From an uncultured Collinsella sp. (GTDB lineage: Bacteria; Actinomycetota; Coriobacteriia; Coriobacteriales; Coriobacteriaceae): a DNA stretch of 38,336 nt. Each line of letters starts with the position of its first letter. Position 1 is the first letter of the stretch. The notes below the pieces were generated by a model. That model was not told where the DNA came from. It searched no databases and was given only the letters and a program-made list of their open reading frames with translations. A program made the position numbers and the translations under genes. The DNA is taken from positions 1 to 38,336 of the forward strand of contig CABUKS010000025.1 in assembly GCA_902492235.1 (NCBI GenBank), given 5' to 3'. This document shows, piece after piece, positions 9,289 through 18,471 of the stretch.

Positions 9289-10896
9289 ATGGCAGGCAAG
9301 CCGCAAACACTAGCTACGACCTCGGCATTCGAGATCTTGGGCCCCGTCATGGTCGGCCCCAGCTCATCGCACACCGCCGGCGCCCTGCGCTGCGCCCAAG
9401 TTGCCGCCAGCCTGCTGGAAGGCCGCATCACCAAAGTCACCTTTGGCCTGTGGAACTCCTTCGCCCACACCTACCGCGGCCACGGCACCGATCGTGCGCT
9501 CGTCGCGGGCATCTTGGGCCTCGACACCGATGACGAGAACATCAAGCAGGCCTTCGACCTCGCGCGCGAGCAGGGCCTCGAATATCACTTTGACATCAAG
9601 GGCGACGACGCCTCCATCCACCCCAATACCGTCGATATCGACATGGTCGACGACACGGGCGCCACGGCTCAGGTCCGCGGCGAGAGCCTGGGCGGCGGCA
9701 AGATGCGCATCAGCCGCATTAACGGCGTCGGCGTCGACATATCGGGCATGTATTCCACGCTCTTCGTGGCGCACAAGGACGTCCCCGGTGTACTCGCCGC
9801 GCTCACCAACCTGCTCGCCTACGCGCACGTGAACATCGCCTTCTGCCGCACCTACCGCACCGAAGTAGGCGGCCAGGCTTACTCCGTCTTTGAGACCGAC
9901 GGTGCGCCCGACGACACCGTCGTCCCCATGCTCCGCAAGCTCGACAATGTCGATTACGCGACCTTTATCGAGCTCCCCGGTTCTGCCTCGTCTCTCTCCC
10001 CCGGCGTCTCGGCCAAGGAAATCTTCGACGACGGCGAGCAGCTGCTCGATGCGTGCGAGGAACTGGGGCTCAGCATCGGCGCCGTCATGGCCGTTCGCGA
10101 GGCACGTCTGACCGGCGAGGCCCACGCCGTCGCCGCCATGCGCCGCGTGCTCGAGGTTATGCGCGAGGAGACCACGGCCCCCATCGCCAATCCGCAGCGT
10201 TCGCTTGGCGGGCTTATCGGCGGCGAGGCCAAGCTCGTCGAAGCCACCGGCCGCAACGATTTGAGTGCAAGCCTAATGGGCCCCGTCCAGACCGAAGCCG
10301 TGGCCCGCGCGATGGCCGTGCTCGAGCGCTCCGCCACGATGGGAGTGATCGTCGCCGCCCCCACGGCAGGCTCCGCGGGTGTTGTGCCCGGCTGCGTGCT
10401 GGCGCTCGCCGATCGCCTGCAGCTCGACAACGAGCAGGTCATGGACGCGCTCTACTGCGCAGCCGCCATCGGCCTCAACCTCACCACAAGCGCCTGCGTT
10501 GCCGGCGCCGAGGGCGGCTGCCAAGCCGAGGTGGGAAGCGCCGCTGCCATGGCAGCCGCCGCGCTGGTGCAGATGCTCGGCGGCACGCCCGAGCAGGCGC
10601 TCGACGCCAGTTCCATCGCGCTGAGTAACCTGCTGGGCCTCGTTTGTGACCCCGTCGGTGGCCTCGTGGAGGTGCCCTGCCAAAACCGCAACGCCATCGG
10701 CGTGGCAGCGGCCTTTAGCTCGGCACAACTCGCCCTCGCAGGCATTAAGAGCCTGGTGCCGTTTGACCAGATGGCACATGTCATGCTCTCGGTGGGTCAC
10801 GCGTTGCCGGCCACGCTGCGCGAGACGGCAAAGGGCGGCATCGCGCAGGCTCCGGCCGCACTTTCGGCCTGTGCAAAATGCGGTGTGTGCGGATAG
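9289..10896 (+). CDS. sdaA: L-serine dehydratase, iron-sulfur dependent, single chain
   Basis: The 535-aa enzyme deaminates L-serine to pyruvate and ammonia using an oxygen-sensitive [4Fe-4S] cluster. The N-terminal beta domain starts at FEILGPVMVGPSSSHTAGAL and contains an ACT-like part (VDISGMYSTLFVAHKDVPGV). The alpha domain starts at about residue 220. Cluster cysteines are expected among SACVAGAEGGCQAEVGSAA, LVCDPVGG and VPCQNRNA, and the C-terminal tail ends CAKCGVCG. Beta and alpha are joined in one chain, unlike the two-gene Clostridium/Bacillus form. The ATG at 9289 has AAAGGAG 5 nt upstream; the longer frame from 9214 would run through the palindrome. It fits an anaerobe fermenting amino acids. 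Confidence 0.93.
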   Translation: MAGKPQTLATTSAFEILGPVMVGPSSSHTAGALRCAQVAASLLEGRITKVTFGLWNSFAHTYRGHGTDRALVAGILGLDTDDENIKQAFDLAREQGLEYHFDIKGDDASIHPNTVDIDMVDDTGATAQVRGESLGGGKMRISRINGVGVDISGMYSTLFVAHKDVPGVLAALTNLLAYAHVNIAFCRTYRTEVGGQAYSVFETDGAPDDTVVPMLRKLDNVDYATFIELPGSASSLSPGVSAKEIFDDGEQLLDACEELGLSIGAVMAVREARLTGEAHAVAAMRRVLEVMREETTAPIANPQRSLGGLIGGEAKLVEATGRNDLSASLMGPVQTEAVARAMAVLERSATMGVIVAAPTAGSAGVVPGCVLALADRLQLDNEQVMDALYCAAAIGLNLTTSACVAGAEGGCQAEVGSAAAMAAAALVQMLGGTPEQALDASSIALSNLLGLVCDPVGGLVEVPCQNRNAIGVAAAFSSAQLALAGIKSLVPFDQMAHVMLSVGHALPATLRETAKGGIAQAPAALSACAKCGVCG

Positions 10897-10911
10897 CGGC
10901 AAAGAATGACT

Positions 10912-10941
10912 CAAAGGTGGGACAAATGTCCCACCTCTTTT
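10912..10941 (+). terminator. Rho-independent terminator of sdaA
   Basis: A 9-bp stem AGGTGGGAC (10915-10923) / GTCCCACCT (10928-10936) with an AAAT loop is followed by CTTTT. It starts about 16 nt after the sdaA stop. Confidence 0.8.
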
Positions 10942-10982
10942 GAATGCCACCGTTTCCGTACCACAAACAGCAGGGCAATCGC

Positions 10983-10988
10983 TATAAT
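10983..10988 (+). promoter_or_regulatory. -10 element for the L,D-transpeptidase gene
   Basis: A perfect TATAAT lies 58 nt before the chosen start codon at 11046, in the short gap after the sdaA terminator. No strong -35 was found at 16-18 nt spacing, so activity may depend on an activator or on a divergent -35. Confidence 0.5.
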
Positions 10989-11045
10989 GCAAGCCCAGTA
11001 AAAACACGATGAACCGCAAGGCGAAAATCGAAGGATATGCATACG

Positions 11046-12779
11046 ATGTCGCAAAACGATCGAACTCAACTGATTCCCGATCCGCAACAGCCGAGCAGGC
11101 ACACCGGAGGCGTTCAGTCGCCGCGTCCTATCGCGCCGAGCCACGGTCAGCAGCGTAGTGCAGCAAACGCTTCCCAACGCCCGAACCAACAGCGACAGCA
11201 GCGTCAACAACGTCAGCAGCGCCAGGCAAACGGCAATGCGCCCAAGCAGCCCCCCACGCATGCTCGAGGCGATCGCGGCCCCGCGCGCAAACTCGCCGAG
11301 AACAATAAGTCAGGCAAAAAGACGACGCTCTTTGTCATCCTGGGTCTTATCGTCATTGTCTATATCGTAGGCGTCGTAGCGTTTTCGCAGGTAGCCTACC
11401 CCAACACCACCATCGCCGGCGTCGACGTCTCGTTCTCCAACGCTTCGTCTGCCGCCACCAAGGTCAACTCGGCATGGAAACACTATAAGCTCGCCGTGAC
11501 AGGAGATGACTTTAGCTGGACCTATCAGCCCGAGTCCGATGAACCCATCGTCGACGGTGAAGCTGCTGCAAAAGAAATCATCAACCACAACGAAGCCTTT
11601 ATTTGGCCGGTCCGCCTTGTGGAATTCTTAAGCGGCAAGACCAAAACAACCGCTACCTCCAACGAAGTCGATCTTGATCAAGACGTCGACCTGTCCATGC
11701 TCTCCGACACCTTTGACCAAAAGAAGTTTGAGAAGGATCTGGGCGCCGCCATCGACGAGTTTAACGAGGGGCGATCGGGCACGTTCGAGGCCAATAGCTC
11801 CTATGACGAGCAGGCCGGCAAGTTTACCGTCGAGAAGGCGCGCTCCAACGAAAAACTCAACCGCGAGCATGTCATTAAGTATGCCGAGCTCGAGCTTGCC
11901 TCGCTGGCCGAGACCGTCGATCTTTCCAAGCTCGGCAACGATGCCTATGAGCCGCTCAATGGAACGCTGACCGATGATCAGATTCAGGCCGCATGCGATG
12001 CCGCCAACAACTTCCTGGGCGTCAACGTGACCCTCAAGCTCAACGGCGAGGATGCCGGCAAAGTTGATGGCAGCTCCGTATTGCAGTGGATCAGCTTTGC
12101 CGATCCGGCCAACCCCACGCTCGATACGTCCCAGATCAGCAGCTGGGCAGCCGAGCTCGCCAACGGCTTTAATACCGTGGGCTCCACTCGCTGGTGGACG
12201 CGCGCCGATGGCAAGCAGTGCGCCGTCGAAGGCGGTGACTTTGGTTGGTCCATCGACAGCAGCTCGCTCGCCAAGCAGGTCGAGGACGCCATTAACAACA
12301 AGCAGACCGGCGAAATCGAGATCAAGTACTCCCAGAAGGCCGACACCTTTACCGCAAAGGGAGAGCCCGACTGGAAGGCATACATCGATGTCGATCTGTC
12401 CGAGCAGCACGCGCGCTACTATGACGAGAACGGTAATATCGTTTGGGAGGCCAACTTTATTTCCGGCAAACCGGGCGAAGACGCCACCCCCGAGGGCGTG
12501 TGGCAGATCAACAGCAACGACGGCGGCAGCACCCTGATCGGAGCCAAGGACCCCGAGGCCGGTAAACCCAAATATGAGAGCCCGGTGAGCTACTGGATGC
12601 CGTTTGAGGGCAACATGATCGGCTTCCACGACGCCACCTGGCAAAACGACAAGAGCTTCGATAACGCCGAGTCGTACAAGTGGTGCGGCAGCCACGGTTG
12701 CATCAACCTGCGCCTGGCCGACGCCAAGGCACTGCACGATTGCATCAAAGTCGGCCTGTGCGTGGTTGTCCACTCGTAG
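11046..12779 (+). CDS. membrane-anchored L,D-transpeptidase (YkuD) with peptidoglycan-binding stalk
   Basis: The 577-aa protein probably cross-links peptidoglycan 3-3 or attaches proteins at the cell surface. Residues ~1-90 are cytoplasmic, rich in Gln, Pro, Arg and Asn. One transmembrane helix follows (TTLFVILGLIVIVYIVGVVAF, ~95-115). The extracellular part begins with TIAGVDVSFSNASSA, typical of the VanW-associated peptidoglycan-binding domain 4, and runs to about residue 440. The C-terminal YkuD domain has the catalytic motif as GFHDATW and SHGCINLRLADA, with Cys nucleophile. The ATG at 11046 is preferred because AAGGA is 10 nt upstream; an ATG at 11037 lies only 1 nt from it. The family call is firm; the exact substrate is unknown. 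Confidence 0.9.
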   Translation: MSQNDRTQLIPDPQQPSRHTGGVQSPRPIAPSHGQQRSAANASQRPNQQRQQRQQRQQRQANGNAPKQPPTHARGDRGPARKLAENNKSGKKTTLFVILGLIVIVYIVGVVAFSQVAYPNTTIAGVDVSFSNASSAATKVNSAWKHYKLAVTGDDFSWTYQPESDEPIVDGEAAAKEIINHNEAFIWPVRLVEFLSGKTKTTATSNEVDLDQDVDLSMLSDTFDQKKFEKDLGAAIDEFNEGRSGTFEANSSYDEQAGKFTVEKARSNEKLNREHVIKYAELELASLAETVDLSKLGNDAYEPLNGTLTDDQIQAACDAANNFLGVNVTLKLNGEDAGKVDGSSVLQWISFADPANPTLDTSQISSWAAELANGFNTVGSTRWWTRADGKQCAVEGGDFGWSIDSSSLAKQVEDAINNKQTGEIEIKYSQKADTFTAKGEPDWKAYIDVDLSEQHARYYDENGNIVWEANFISGKPGEDATPEGVWQINSNDGGSTLIGAKDPEAGKPKYESPVSYWMPFEGNMIGFHDATWQNDKSFDNAESYKWCGSHGCINLRLADAKALHDCIKVGLCVVVHS

Positions 12780-12848
12780 TGCAACGCGCGCATTCCTACA
12801 ACGTGGAACCGCTGCGACCAATCTAACAGTTCCGAAAGAAACCGTCCT

Positions 12849-12876
12849 ATGCGCCCGCCCCAACCGGTGGGCGCAT
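12849..12876 (+). terminator. Candidate weak terminator/hairpin before the exporter genes
   Basis: An 8-bp stem ATGCGCCC (12849-12856) / GGGCGCAT (12869-12876) is followed by AT-rich sequence rather than a T-run. A TATAAT hexamer overlaps its right foot (12876-12881), so the site could end the transpeptidase transcript and provide the -10 for the downstream operon. Confidence 0.4.
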
Positions 12877-12911
12877 ATAATTATCGAGGTTCTTTCTATA
12901 AAGGAGACGCT

Positions 12912-14348
12912 ATGCCGAATGTCCCCACGATCACCCCGGGCCCAGATGATACCGTGCGCACGCCCGAAGGTGCCACCGAAACGTTTCCTCTGATTACAAA
13001 CGTACATGCCGACAAGCAGAGCGGACGCGCGAACGATACGGCCGAGATTTCCGATGAAGAGGCATATGCCAAGCTCAAGGCAAAACGTGCCGAACGTCGA
13101 CGCAAAAAGCTCATCCGACGCGGCATTGCGGCCGGCGTCGTGGCCGCCATTGTGCTCATCGCCGTTGTCGTGACCTTAGCCATCAACGCACGGCCCGCAG
13201 GCAACAACGGGCCGGTGACCGACATGGTGACCGAGGGCACGTTTACCACAACGGTCGAGGCGAAAGGCCAGCTCAAACCCATTTCGTCCTCAGTGGTCTC
13301 CCCTTCTGTCGACGGCACGGTCGATTCTATCAACGTGCAGGCAGGCCAATCCGTCAACGAGGGCGACGTGCTTATGACCATTAAAAACGACGAGCTCGAT
13401 CGTAACGTTGCCGAGGCGCAGCGTGCAGTTGCTGCCGCTCAAGAAGACCTCGCTAATGCGAAGAATGCCGCAGCTGCCGCGCAGACCACCCCAACGACGG
13501 ACGTCGATGGAGCATCCGCAGCGGCTGGCGTCTCCGACGCATCAGCGGACACGAACGCCGTATCGGCCGCGCAGCGCAGCCTCGCTTCGGCCCAGGCAAA
13601 CCTCGATCAGGCGAACGCCAAGGCCGCCAGCCGTACGGTCACGGCCCCGAGCTCGGGCAGCATCGTGGAGCTCAACGCCAAGGTGGGCGCCACGGTAACA
13701 GGCGGCATGATCATGGGCGAAAGCGATATGAGCGGCGGCAAGCAGTGCATGCAGATCGCCGACCTGTCCAAGATGAAGGTGACCGTGCAGGTGGGCGAAA
13801 AGGACATCGCAAAGATCGCCGTTGGACAGAGCGCCAACGTCACGTATCCCGCATTTCCCGATATCGTGAGCCAGGGCACCGTCACGGCTATCGCGTCGGT
13901 GGCAAACTCCGACGCCGCCAACGGTGGCGGCGGCAGCGTGACCTTTAACGTCGACATTCTCATCGAGGCGCCCGACGCGCGCCTGAAGCCGGGCATGACG
14001 GCCGAGGTATCGGTGGTGACCGAGCAGCTCGACGACGTGGTGATGGTGCCGACGATGGCGCTCATGACCGAAGACGGCGAACACTATTACGTCAACGTGG
14101 CGACTGATGACGAGGGCAAGCAAACCCGTCGCGTGAAGGTGACCGTCGTGACGCAAAACGACAACGAAGCCGTAGTCGGCAAGACACAGGTCAAGCGCGA
14201 CGACCAGGGCAACGAGATCAACCCCAACGTGCCGGTTACCAAGCTGCGCGATGGCGACACCCTCGTCATGGACACCGGAGCGGACGCAACGGCTGACGGC
14301 GGCTACGGCGCGGATTCGGGCAGTATGTCTGCCGACGAGGGCATGTAA
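12912..14348 (+). CDS. HlyD/MacA-family membrane fusion (adaptor) protein of an ABC exporter
   Basis: The 478-aa protein has a charged cytoplasmic N-terminus of about 70 residues, one transmembrane helix (AAGVVAAIVLIAVVVTLAI, ~75-95) and an extracellular adaptor. The lipoyl-like half-motif is SVVSPSVDGTVDSINVQAGQSVNEGDVL and its partner is VTAPSSGSIVELNAKVGATV. Between them an Ala-rich coiled-coil hairpin runs for about 80 residues (VAEAQRAVAAAQEDLANAKNA). Beta-barrel and membrane-proximal domains follow, with an acidic Gly-rich tail. The ATG at 12912 has AAGGAG 5 nt upstream. Its stop overlaps the next start as TAATG. It is like Bacillus YknX: an adaptor without an outer membrane. The substrate (drug, bacteriocin or lipid) is unknown. 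Confidence 0.88.
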   Translation: MPNVPTITPGPDDTVRTPEGATETFPLITNVHADKQSGRANDTAEISDEEAYAKLKAKRAERRRKKLIRRGIAAGVVAAIVLIAVVVTLAINARPAGNNGPVTDMVTEGTFTTTVEAKGQLKPISSSVVSPSVDGTVDSINVQAGQSVNEGDVLMTIKNDELDRNVAEAQRAVAAAQEDLANAKNAAAAAQTTPTTDVDGASAAAGVSDASADTNAVSAAQRSLASAQANLDQANAKAASRTVTAPSSGSIVELNAKVGATVTGGMIMGESDMSGGKQCMQIADLSKMKVTVQVGEKDIAKIAVGQSANVTYPAFPDIVSQGTVTAIASVANSDAANGGGGSVTFNVDILIEAPDARLKPGMTAEVSVVTEQLDDVVMVPTMALMTEDGEHYYVNVATDDEGKQTRRVKVTVVTQNDNEAVVGKTQVKRDDQGNEINPNVPVTKLRDGDTLVMDTGADATADGGYGADSGSMSADEGM

Positions 14349-15121
14349 TGCGTCCCGTTATCGACATCCGCAACGTGCACCGCATCTTTGAGAGCGAGGC
14401 GGGGTGCGCCCACATCCTGCATAACGTGAGCCTGGCGGTATATCCCGGCGAGTTCGTCGCCATTACCGGCCCTTCGGGCTCGGGCAAATCAACGCTCATG
14501 AACATCCTAGGCTGCCTGGATAAGCCGACGGCGGGCGACTACTACCTGCAAGGGCTCAACGTGGCCGAGCTTGACGATGACGAGCTCACCGAAGTTCGCG
14601 CCCTGAGCATTGGCTTTGTCTTTCAGAGCTTCAACCTGCTGCCGCGCCTGTCGGTTATCGAAAACGTCATGCTGCCGCTGGCCTACACCAATGTGCCCCG
14701 TAGCCAGCGCGAAATGCGCGCCGTGCACGCGCTGCAGGCTGTCACGCTGCCCGTCGACCACTGGGACCACCGCATATCCGAGCTCTCGGGCGGCCAGATG
14801 CAGCGCGTCGCCATCGCACGCGCCCTCGTCAATGACCCGCCCATCATTCTGGCCGACGAGCCGACGGGAAACCTGGACTCCGCTACCGGAGCGCTTGTGA
14901 TGGAGACCTTCCATAAGCTCCAGAAGCGCGGCAAAACCATCGTGCTTATCACACACGACCCCGGCATCGCCGCCGAGGCCGACCGTGCCGTGACCATCCG
15001 CGACGGTCGCATTCACGACGGCTCGTATATTCCACATGCACCGCGAACCCTGCGCAGCGCCGTAGATAGCCTGCCCATGATTTCCGCCTCCGCCAACCCG
15101 CCGAAAGGAGTGGTGGCATGA
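14348..15121 (+). CDS. ABC exporter ATPase, MacB/LolD/YknY type
   Basis: The 257-aa ATPase powers the exporter formed with its neighbours. Walker A is GPSGSGKST (~41-49). The signature is LSGGQMQRVAIARAL and Walker B is IILADEPTGNLDS, followed by the switch His in LITHDPGIAAEA. The LolD/MacB subfamily Q-loop region (GFVFQSFNLLPRLSVIENVMLPL) is plain. The C-terminal ~30 residues after the core are unusual in having a PPKGVVA end. It overlaps the upstream gene by one base and the downstream gene by ATGA, so the three are a translationally coupled operon. Confidence 0.93.
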   Translation: MRPVIDIRNVHRIFESEAGCAHILHNVSLAVYPGEFVAITGPSGSGKSTLMNILGCLDKPTAGDYYLQGLNVAELDDDELTEVRALSIGFVFQSFNLLPRLSVIENVMLPLAYTNVPRSQREMRAVHALQAVTLPVDHWDHRISELSGGQMQRVAIARALVNDPPIILADEPTGNLDSATGALVMETFHKLQKRGKTIVLITHDPGIAAEADRAVTIRDGRIHDGSYIPHAPRTLRSAVDSLPMISASANPPKGVVA

Positions 15122-16332
15122 GCGCCCGCGATCTCATCCAGGAAGCCCTTCACTCGCTCGAAGCCAACAAGGGGCGCAGCCTGCTCACCATCCTGGGCAT
15201 TGTCATCGGCATCGCCTCGGTAATCGCCATGACTTCGCTCATCGGCGGCATCCAAAACAGCCTGGTCAACAGTCTGGGTCTCAATGCGGCACGCATGGTG
15301 CAAATCTATTCGTCGCAAGAACTCACCGAGTCGGACATCGAAAAGCTTCAAAAACTGGTGCCGCAGATAGAGCAGATCGGCATTGTCGACAGCGCGTATA
15401 CCGAGTACAAGACCGGCGATAAAAGCTATACCGTCATGGCACAAGGTGTCGATAGCGACATGCTAGACGCCGTGGGGGCCAGCAAGCTCGTTGCGGGGCG
15501 CACCTATTCCCAGGCCGAGTCCCAATCAGGCTCGCGCGTGGCGCTCATCAGCCGCAACGGCGCCGATCAGCTTTACGGCAACGAACAGGATGCGCTGGGG
15601 AAAACCATCAAGGTGTCCAACGGCGAGGTGCAGATTGTAGGCGTGATTGATGGCGGCAGCGACTCCATGGGCTCGCTCACGCTGTATATGCCACGCGAAA
15701 CTATCTCCGGACTGTTTGGCGACGAGAATCCTTCATTCCCCAGCGTGACGGCACTTGCCGCCGAGGGCACGGACATGGATGAGCTCTGCAAAACCATCGA
15801 GTCCAAGGTGCGCGCGATGAAGGGCATCGAGGAGGAGGACGAGTACGACAGTGTATCGGCAACATCCATGAAAAGCGCCATCGATACACTCAACTCCTTT
15901 ATGGGCGCGTTCTCGCTCATCATGGGCGCTGTCGCCAGCATTTCGCTGCTTGTCGGCGGTATCGGCATTATGAATATGATGCTCACCAACGTATCTGAAC
16001 GCATCCGCGAGATCGGCATCCGCCGTGCTCTGGGCGCCAGTCGTCGCGATATCACCGCGCAGTTTTTGGCCGAGTCTTCGGCGCTGTGCGTCACCGGCGG
16101 ACTGTTGGGTGTCCTGATTGGCTATCTGCTGGCCTGGGCTCTTGCGATGTTTGCCTCCGGATCCGGGATTCTTGGCGAGCTCGGTGCCAGCGGGCAAATC
16201 ACACCGAGCTTTTCAATCGCCACGGTGATGCTGGCCTTCGCCGTCTCCGTCGGCATCGGCGTAATCTTTGGCTTCTACCCCGCTCGACGCGCGGCAAAGC
16301 TCGACCCGGTGGAGTGCCTACGCTACCAGTAA
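15118..16332 (+). CDS. ABC exporter permease, MacB/FtsX family
   Basis: The 404-aa protein has the classic MacB topology. A first transmembrane helix (GRSLLTILGIVIGIASVIAM) is followed by a large extracellular MacB_PCD domain (~45-265). Three C-terminal helices make up the FtsX domain; the first follows at SFMGAFSLIMGAVASISLLVGGIG, and a conserved NVSERIREIGIRRALGAS loop comes next. It overlaps the ATPase gene by ATGA and ends the operon. It lacks a fused ATPase, as in the YknXYZ-type Gram-positive arrangement. A 67-bp inverted repeat begins 13 nt after the stop. Confidence 0.92.
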   Translation: MSARDLIQEALHSLEANKGRSLLTILGIVIGIASVIAMTSLIGGIQNSLVNSLGLNAARMVQIYSSQELTESDIEKLQKLVPQIEQIGIVDSAYTEYKTGDKSYTVMAQGVDSDMLDAVGASKLVAGRTYSQAESQSGSRVALISRNGADQLYGNEQDALGKTIKVSNGEVQIVGVIDGGSDSMGSLTLYMPRETISGLFGDENPSFPSVTALAAEGTDMDELCKTIESKVRAMKGIEEEDEYDSVSATSMKSAIDTLNSFMGAFSLIMGAVASISLLVGGIGIMNMMLTNVSERIREIGIRRALGASRRDITAQFLAESSALCVTGGLLGVLIGYLLAWALAMFASGSGILGELGASGQITPSFSIATVMLAFAVSVGIGVIFGFYPARRAAKLDPVECLRYQ

Positions 16333-16345
16333 GCCACCACCAACA

Positions 16346-16412
16346 AGTTGCGGTGAATTGGGGACTGAATATGCTATCTAGCAGCAAAAACAGATACTAT
16401 TTCACCGCAACT
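16346..16412. repeat. 67-bp inverted-repeat element, copy 2
   Basis: Arms AAGTTGCGGTGAA (16345-16357) and TTCACCGCAACTT (16401-16413) are perfect 13-nt inverted complements. The 67-nt length, ends and internal GGGACTG match copy 1 at 105-171. It lies between the converging exporter and cobalamin operons, 13 nt after the permease stop, and could act as a bidirectional 3'-end hairpin. The remainder of 16413-16543 holds no recognisable feature. Confidence 0.78.
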
Positions 16413-16543
16413 TATTGAAGGGCTGTTTACGCCAGTTCCGGGCGTCGTCCTCGAGCTATTGGCGGATGACGGTCTTGTACGGTTCGAGCTTGCTCGAGGC
16501 GCTTCTCCTCGCTGGCGGGAGGGCGCGCAGGCGCGGCGAGCGC

Positions 16544-17317
16544 CTAGCGCGCGAACTCCCGTAAGAGCGCGACTTCCACTTCCCGAAGCGAAAGGGCCCC
16601 GCCTCCCTCGGCGGGACGGGCGACCACGATACAGCGCGCTCCCACGTCGCGCGCGGAGGCGATCTTCTCGGCCGTGCCGCCTACGGTTCCCGAGTCCTTG
16701 GTCACAAGCCACTGGGCGCCCACCTGCCGAAGCATCGCCTCGTTGAGCTCGCGGGTGAAGGGCCCCTGCATGCCGATGACGTGCGACGGCGAAAACCCCG
16801 CGTCGATGCACTTCGTTATAGCACCGGACAGCGGAAGCACACGCACGAAGAAGCGCTCCGCGAAATCGGCGACGCGCGTGTAGGGAGCAAGCTCCTTGCT
16901 CCCAGTCGTGAGAAGCGCGCGACCCGGGTTCTCGGAGAGAAAGCGCGCCGCGCAGGCGATCGACGCGACCGACACGACGCCTTTGGGCAGCGCCTCGACC
17001 GGGCGCGCAAGGCGCAGGCATCGTGCACCCACGGCGAGCGAAGCGGCCCGGATGTTGCCGCTTGCGAGCGTAGCGAAGGGGTGCGTGGCGTCGACGACGA
17101 TGCGCGCGCCGAAAAGCTCGCGCTCCATGTCGGCCTCGTCGAGCCTGCCCGCATGCACCTCGATGCCCGGAAGCTCGCCCAAAAGCTCGCCTCCGTACTC
17201 GGTTGCCGCGTAGGCACGGGCGGGGATGCCCGACCCGCTCGCCCATTCGCACAGAAGGCGGCCCTCGGTGGTGCCGGCGAAGATGCGCAGCGCCGGCGCG
17301 GATGCGGCCGCCGTCAC
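16544..17317 (-). CDS. cbiJ: cobalt-precorrin-6A / precorrin-6A reductase
   Basis: The 257-aa NAD(P)H-dependent reductase acts on the corrin macrocycle after C1 methylation and deacylation, before methylation at C5/C15. The N-terminus LRIFAGTTEGRLLCEW is the family nucleotide-binding start. IVVDATHPFA at ~80-90 and the C-terminal LVTKDSGTVGGTAEKIASA are family hallmarks. The start is a GTG at 17317, overlapping the cbiC stop as GTGA; the longer open frame to 17587 runs antisense-free through cbiC and adds non-family sequence. This is the last gene of the minus-strand operon, convergent with the exporter operon across a 67-bp repeat. Confidence 0.93.
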   Translation of the reverse strand: MTAAASAPALRIFAGTTEGRLLCEWASGSGIPARAYAATEYGGELLGELPGIEVHAGRLDEADMERELFGARIVVDATHPFATLASGNIRAASLAVGARCLRLARPVEALPKGVVSVASIACAARFLSENPGRALLTTGSKELAPYTRVADFAERFFVRVLPLSGAITKCIDAGFSPSHVIGMQGPFTRELNEAMLRQVGAQWLVTKDSGTVGGTAEKIASARDVGARCIVVARPAEGGGALSLREVEVALLREFAR

Positions 17318-17955
17318 TTCGGGCCGCCTGGGCGCGTGATCTGGTAGAGCAGCGCGTTCATAATGGCGGCCGCCACGGTCGAGCCGCCCTTGCGACCCCT
17401 CGCGACGATGGCCGGCACGCGTCGCGCAAGTAGCTCCTCTTTCGCCTCGACCACGTTTACAAACCCGACCGGCACCCCAACGACGAGCGCGGGCGCGATC
17501 TTCCCCGCGTCCATGAGCTCGGCGAGGCGCAGAAGTGCTGTGGGAGCGTTGCCGACGGCCACGATGAGCGGACCCTCGATGCCGCAAGCTTTGTCCATAC
17601 TCGCAACGGCGCGAGTCGTGCCCGCGGCGCGCGCCGTTGCGGCGACATCAGGGTCGGCCATGTAGCACACGGCCTTGCAGCTGATCTTCGCGAGCGCGGG
17701 CTTGCTTATGCCTGCGAGCGCCATGTTCGTATCGGTGAGCACCGTGGCCCCTGCGCGCAGTGCGTCGAGCGCACAGTGCGCGGCGTCATGGGTGAACACG
17801 AGGGAATCGGCGTACGAGAAGTCGGCAGTGGTGTGGATAACGCGCTTCACAACTGGCTCCTCGAGCGTCGGGAACGTGCGGCCACCGAGCTCTTCGGTGA
17901 TGATCTCGAAGCTGCGCCGCTCGATGTCCCCGGGCGCCATCTCCTTGGAATCCAT
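17314..17955 (-). CDS. cbiC: cobalt-precorrin-8 methylmutase
   Basis: The 213-aa enzyme moves the methyl group from C11 to C12, converting cobalt-precorrin-8 to cobyrinic acid. The catalytic His of the family is His41 in RVIHTTADFSYADS. DTNMALAGISK and the C-terminal ALVVGVPVGFVNVVEAKE with RGRKGGSTVAAAI are typical. Length is standard. The start ATG follows the cobO stop directly with no spacer. Its own stop overlaps the GTG of cbiJ. Confidence 0.95.
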   Translation of the reverse strand: MDSKEMAPGDIERRSFEIITEELGGRTFPTLEEPVVKRVIHTTADFSYADSLVFTHDAAHCALDALRAGATVLTDTNMALAGISKPALAKISCKAVCYMADPDVAATARAAGTTRAVASMDKACGIEGPLIVAVGNAPTALLRLAELMDAGKIAPALVVGVPVGFVNVVEAKEELLARRVPAIVARGRKGGSTVAAAIMNALLYQITRPGGPK

Positions 17956-18471
17956 CTAGTACTCCACCCCTTCCCTTGCACATATCCCCTGCTCGTAGGG
18001 GTGTTTCTCGCACCGCATCTCGGTTATGTAGTCGGCCTTCTCCACGATCTTGCGGGAAGGCGCGCGCCCGGTGAGCGCTACTTCGACGCCGCGCGCGGAC
18101 ATATCGAGCGCGCGGTCCACGAGCGACTCGTCGACAAGCCCCTTCGAAAGCGCGTCGAGCGCCTCGTCGAGCACGAGCAGCCCCTCCTGCGCGCCCTCGA
18201 ACTCGGCGAGCGCGGAAGCGAGGTTCCCATTGTGCAGCTCGCACGTCGCGGCAAGTTCTTCCGACGTCATCGACCAGGTGAACTTGTCCGACACCTTCCC
18301 CGCAAACACGGGCACGCCGAAATGCTCGCCGAGCAGGCGCGCCTCCCCGCTTTCGCCGTCTTTCAGGAACTGCACGACGACGACGCGGCGGCCTGCGGCG
18401 AGCATGCGAAGGGCGAGGCCCATCGCCGCCGTGGTCTTGCCTTTGCCGTCGCCATGATACACGTGGATCAT
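17956..18471 (-). CDS. cobO: cob(I)yrinic acid a,c-diamide adenosyltransferase (CobA/CobO/BtuR type)
   Basis: The 171-aa enzyme adds the 5'-deoxyadenosyl group to cob(I)alamin precursors. The P-loop is GDGKGKTTAAMGLALR at ~7-22, at the very N-terminus; this is the usual CobA P-loop. VVVVQFLKDGESGEARLL, LLVLDEALDALSKGL and VALTGRAPSRKIVEKADYITEM match the family in order. It begins by ATGA overlap with cbiP and abuts cbiC. Within a B12 operon it likely supplies the adenosylated intermediate before lower-ligand assembly. Confidence 0.95.
   Translation of the reverse strand: MIHVYHGDGKGKTTAAMGLALRMLAAGRRVVVVQFLKDGESGEARLLGEHFGVPVFAGKVSDKFTWSMTSEELAATCELHNGNLASALAEFEGAQEGLLVLDEALDALSKGLVDESLVDRALDMSARGVEVALTGRAPSRKIVEKADYITEMRCEKHPYEQGICAREGVEY

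Noticed and set aside
11628..13007. 459-aa minus-strand frame opposite the L,D-transpeptidase
   Set aside because: Repetitive Gly/Val/Asp composition without any domain; the plus strand has the YkuD motif.
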